The position numbers and the translations under genes are program-made. A DNA stretch of 43,869 nucleotides from CAIVPM01 sp049242865 (GTDB taxonomy: Bacteria > Bacteroidota > Bacteroidia > Chitinophagales > Chitinophagaceae): the NCBI GenBank assembly GCA_049242865.1, contig JBMLOR010000028.1:1-43869 (forward strand). The letters run 5' to 3'. The notes under the pieces are model-generated. The model ran no database searches. It saw only the letters and a program-made list of their open reading frames with translations, and had not been told where the DNA came from. This document shows, one piece after another, positions 43,107 through 43,869 of this stretch; position 1 is the first letter of the stretch, and each line of letters starts with the position of its first letter.

Positions 43107-43568
43107 ATGTCACACCCACTTTTGTGTTGGGATATTTATTTAGATGCAAAGCAAAGGCGATTAGAACTAGCAACAGACCTCAACGCTATACATAATATGA
43201 TTCTTCAATTTAATTGGAATGTTATTGATAACTTTATTGAACATGCATTACTTTGGCAAGGTTCTACCATAGTAATTACCAACTTAAACGCTGAAATTAT
43301 TTTTGCCAGCGAAAATATTTTTAAAATGACAGGCTACAACGCCCAAGAAATTATTGGAAAAAAACCAACTATTTTTCAAGGTGCTGCAACCGAAACCAAT
43401 CAAAAAGAATTGATAAAAGCGTCAATCTCTAATCAACAACCCTTTGAAGCTGTTTTAACGAACTATAAAAAAGATGGCACCCATTATAAATGCCATATAC
43501 AAGGTTTTCCTATGTTTAATAAAACAGGTAAGCTCATCAACTTTGTTGCTATTGAAAAAGCTGCTTAA
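43107..43568 (+). CDS. Stand-alone PAS-domain protein
   Basis: A 153-residue cytoplasmic protein: an N-terminal helical part (1-45) and one PAS domain (about 50-150: VITNLNAEIIFASENIFKMT, then GYNAQEIIGKKPTIFQG and a C-terminal FPMFNKTGKLINFVAIEK). No output domain is attached, so it must act through a partner. The PAS core resembles LOV domains, but the photoactive cysteine of GxNCRFLQG is replaced by Pro87 (GKKPTIFQG), so blue-light adduct chemistry is excluded. It is upstream of era on the same strand. Confidence 0.82.
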   Translation: MSHPLLCWDIYLDAKQRRLELATDLNAIHNMILQFNWNVIDNFIEHALLWQGSTIVITNLNAEIIFASENIFKMTGYNAQEIIGKKPTIFQGAATETNQKELIKASISNQQPFEAVLTNYKKDGTHYKCHIQGFPMFNKTGKLINFVAIEKAA

Positions 43569-43589
43569 GTGGCCAAAAAAACTCAACCT

Positions 43590-43651
43590 AGGTAGGCTTA
43601 AACTAATTGCTTTTGTATTTATACCGTTACTAACTTATACAAAGCCTACCT
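43590..43651. repeat. 10-bp inverted repeat upstream of era
   Basis: AGGTAGGCTT (43590-43599) and its exact complement AAGCCTACCT (43642-43651), 42 nt apart. The right arm overlaps the era -7 box, so it could form a regulatory DNA site or a terminator-like structure for the PAS transcript; no T-run follows. Confidence 0.5.
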
Positions 43652-43654
43652 TTG
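43647..43654 (+). promoter_or_regulatory. Promoter -7 box of era
   Basis: TACCTTTG, a full TAnnTTTG match ending 9 nt before the ATG at 43664. This implies a leader of only about five nucleotides. No clear -33 element. Confidence 0.5.
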
Positions 43655-43663
43655 CCACTATAT

Positions 43664-43869
43664 ATGAAAAGTGGATTTGTAAATATTTTTGGTAAACCCA
43701 ACGCTGGTAAAAGCACTTTACTAAATGCTTTAATGGGCGAAAAATTGGCAATTGTTTCGCCAAAAGTGCAAACCACTAGGCATCGTATAAAGGGTTTTTT
43801 AAATAAAACAGGTGAATATCAAATAGTTTTTAGTGATACTCCAGGAATCATAGAAACTAAATATAAGCT
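43664..43869 (+). CDS. era: GTPase Era, 5' part (cut by the window end)
   Basis: The first 68 codons of Era, an essential GTPase that binds 16S rRNA and assists small-subunit assembly. Visible G motifs: G1 FGKPNAGKSTLLNALMG, the switch/G2 region with SPKVQTTRHRIKGF, and G3 DTPGI (FSDTPGIIE). The order and the QTTRHRI stretch are specific to Era among the translational GTPases. The rest, including the KH domain, lies outside the window. Pro replaces the usual Arg in the GRPNVGKST-type loop (GKPNAGKS), which is common in Bacteroidota. Confidence 0.93.
   Translation, partial: MKSGFVNIFGKPNAGKSTLLNALMGEKLAIVSPKVQTTRHRIKGFLNKTGEYQIVFSDTPGIIETKYK

Noticed and set aside
43107..43568. LOV blue-light receptor
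   Set aside because: The adduct-forming cysteine of the GxNCRFLQG motif is Pro87, so it is called a PAS protein only.
43474..43695. 73-codon frame spanning the end of the PAS gene and the start of era
   Set aside because: It is a shadow in another frame; the real frame from 43664 encodes the Era G1-G3 motifs.
1..43869. CRISPR array or rRNA genes
   Set aside because: No regularly spaced short repeats and no conserved rRNA segments were seen on reading through the window.

Overview
The window is an AT-rich stretch of a Bacteroidota chromosome, most likely from the Chitinophagaceae (a low-GC genus such as Ferruginibacter would fit, but this is inference from gene content). The evidence is a SusC/SusD pair, type IX secretion (T9SS) components and substrates (a PorU-like C25 peptidase and a subtilase, both with a C-terminal sorting domain), DUF2480 and MbnP-like proteins, many Lys-rich signal peptides ending in A-x-A-Q, and promoters of the TAnnTTTG type. 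It holds about 35 genes, one tRNA-Phe, several clear intrinsic terminators and one small genomic island. No CRISPR array, rRNA, transposase or integrase was seen.

Layout. 1-2392 (+): periplasmic FKBP isomerase, a small NTF2-like secreted protein, and recA. 2499-5737 (-): a PAS/LuxR regulator, then a lipoprotein and FadL-like outer-membrane protein operon. 5881-9028 (+): a tight operon of dienelactone hydrolase-like enzyme, MbnP-like protein and M28 peptidase. 9133-12288 (+): DUF2480, tRNA-Phe, and an ABC exporter (ATPase plus permease). 12388-13924 (-): DUF502 membrane protein and a beta-barrel protein. 14165-16467 (+): a MarR regulator with its own operator, then an acyl-CoA dehydrogenase. 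16573-18348 (-): a DUF885 lipoprotein.

18478-21717 is the most unusual region. A 146-bp copy of the 3' end of purH lies 3094 bp from the real purH 3' end. Between them sit a three-gene operon of exported proteins of unknown function and a divergent XRE-type regulator. The copies differ at 7 positions, six of them silent third-codon positions, so both evolved as working purH ends before coming together. This is the signature of an element that inserted in the 3' end of purH and brought its own replacement end. Its lead gene encodes a lipoprotein with a plant-type [2Fe-2S] ferredoxin fold in which two of the four cluster cysteines are replaced (Asp124, Ser129).

21575-25175 (-): purH and comEC. 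25323-33036 (+): a YkuD_2-type L,D-transpeptidase-like protein, an arginase-family protein that has lost half of its metal ligands, a 1692-residue PorU2-like C25 peptidase and an O6-alkylguanine-DNA alkyltransferase. 33132-42912 (-): superoxide dismutase, SusD and SusC, a T9SS-secreted subtilase just upstream of them (together a plausible protein-degradation and peptide-uptake set), and a short asparaginase-domain protein. 43107-43869 (+): a stand-alone PAS protein and the 5' end of era, cut by the window end.

No stretch longer than about 300 bases is empty. The two longest gene-poor stretches are 9646-9975 (tRNA-Phe, its promoter and terminator, then about 170 AT-rich bases in which nothing is seen) and 18349-18642 (mostly the purH fragment).
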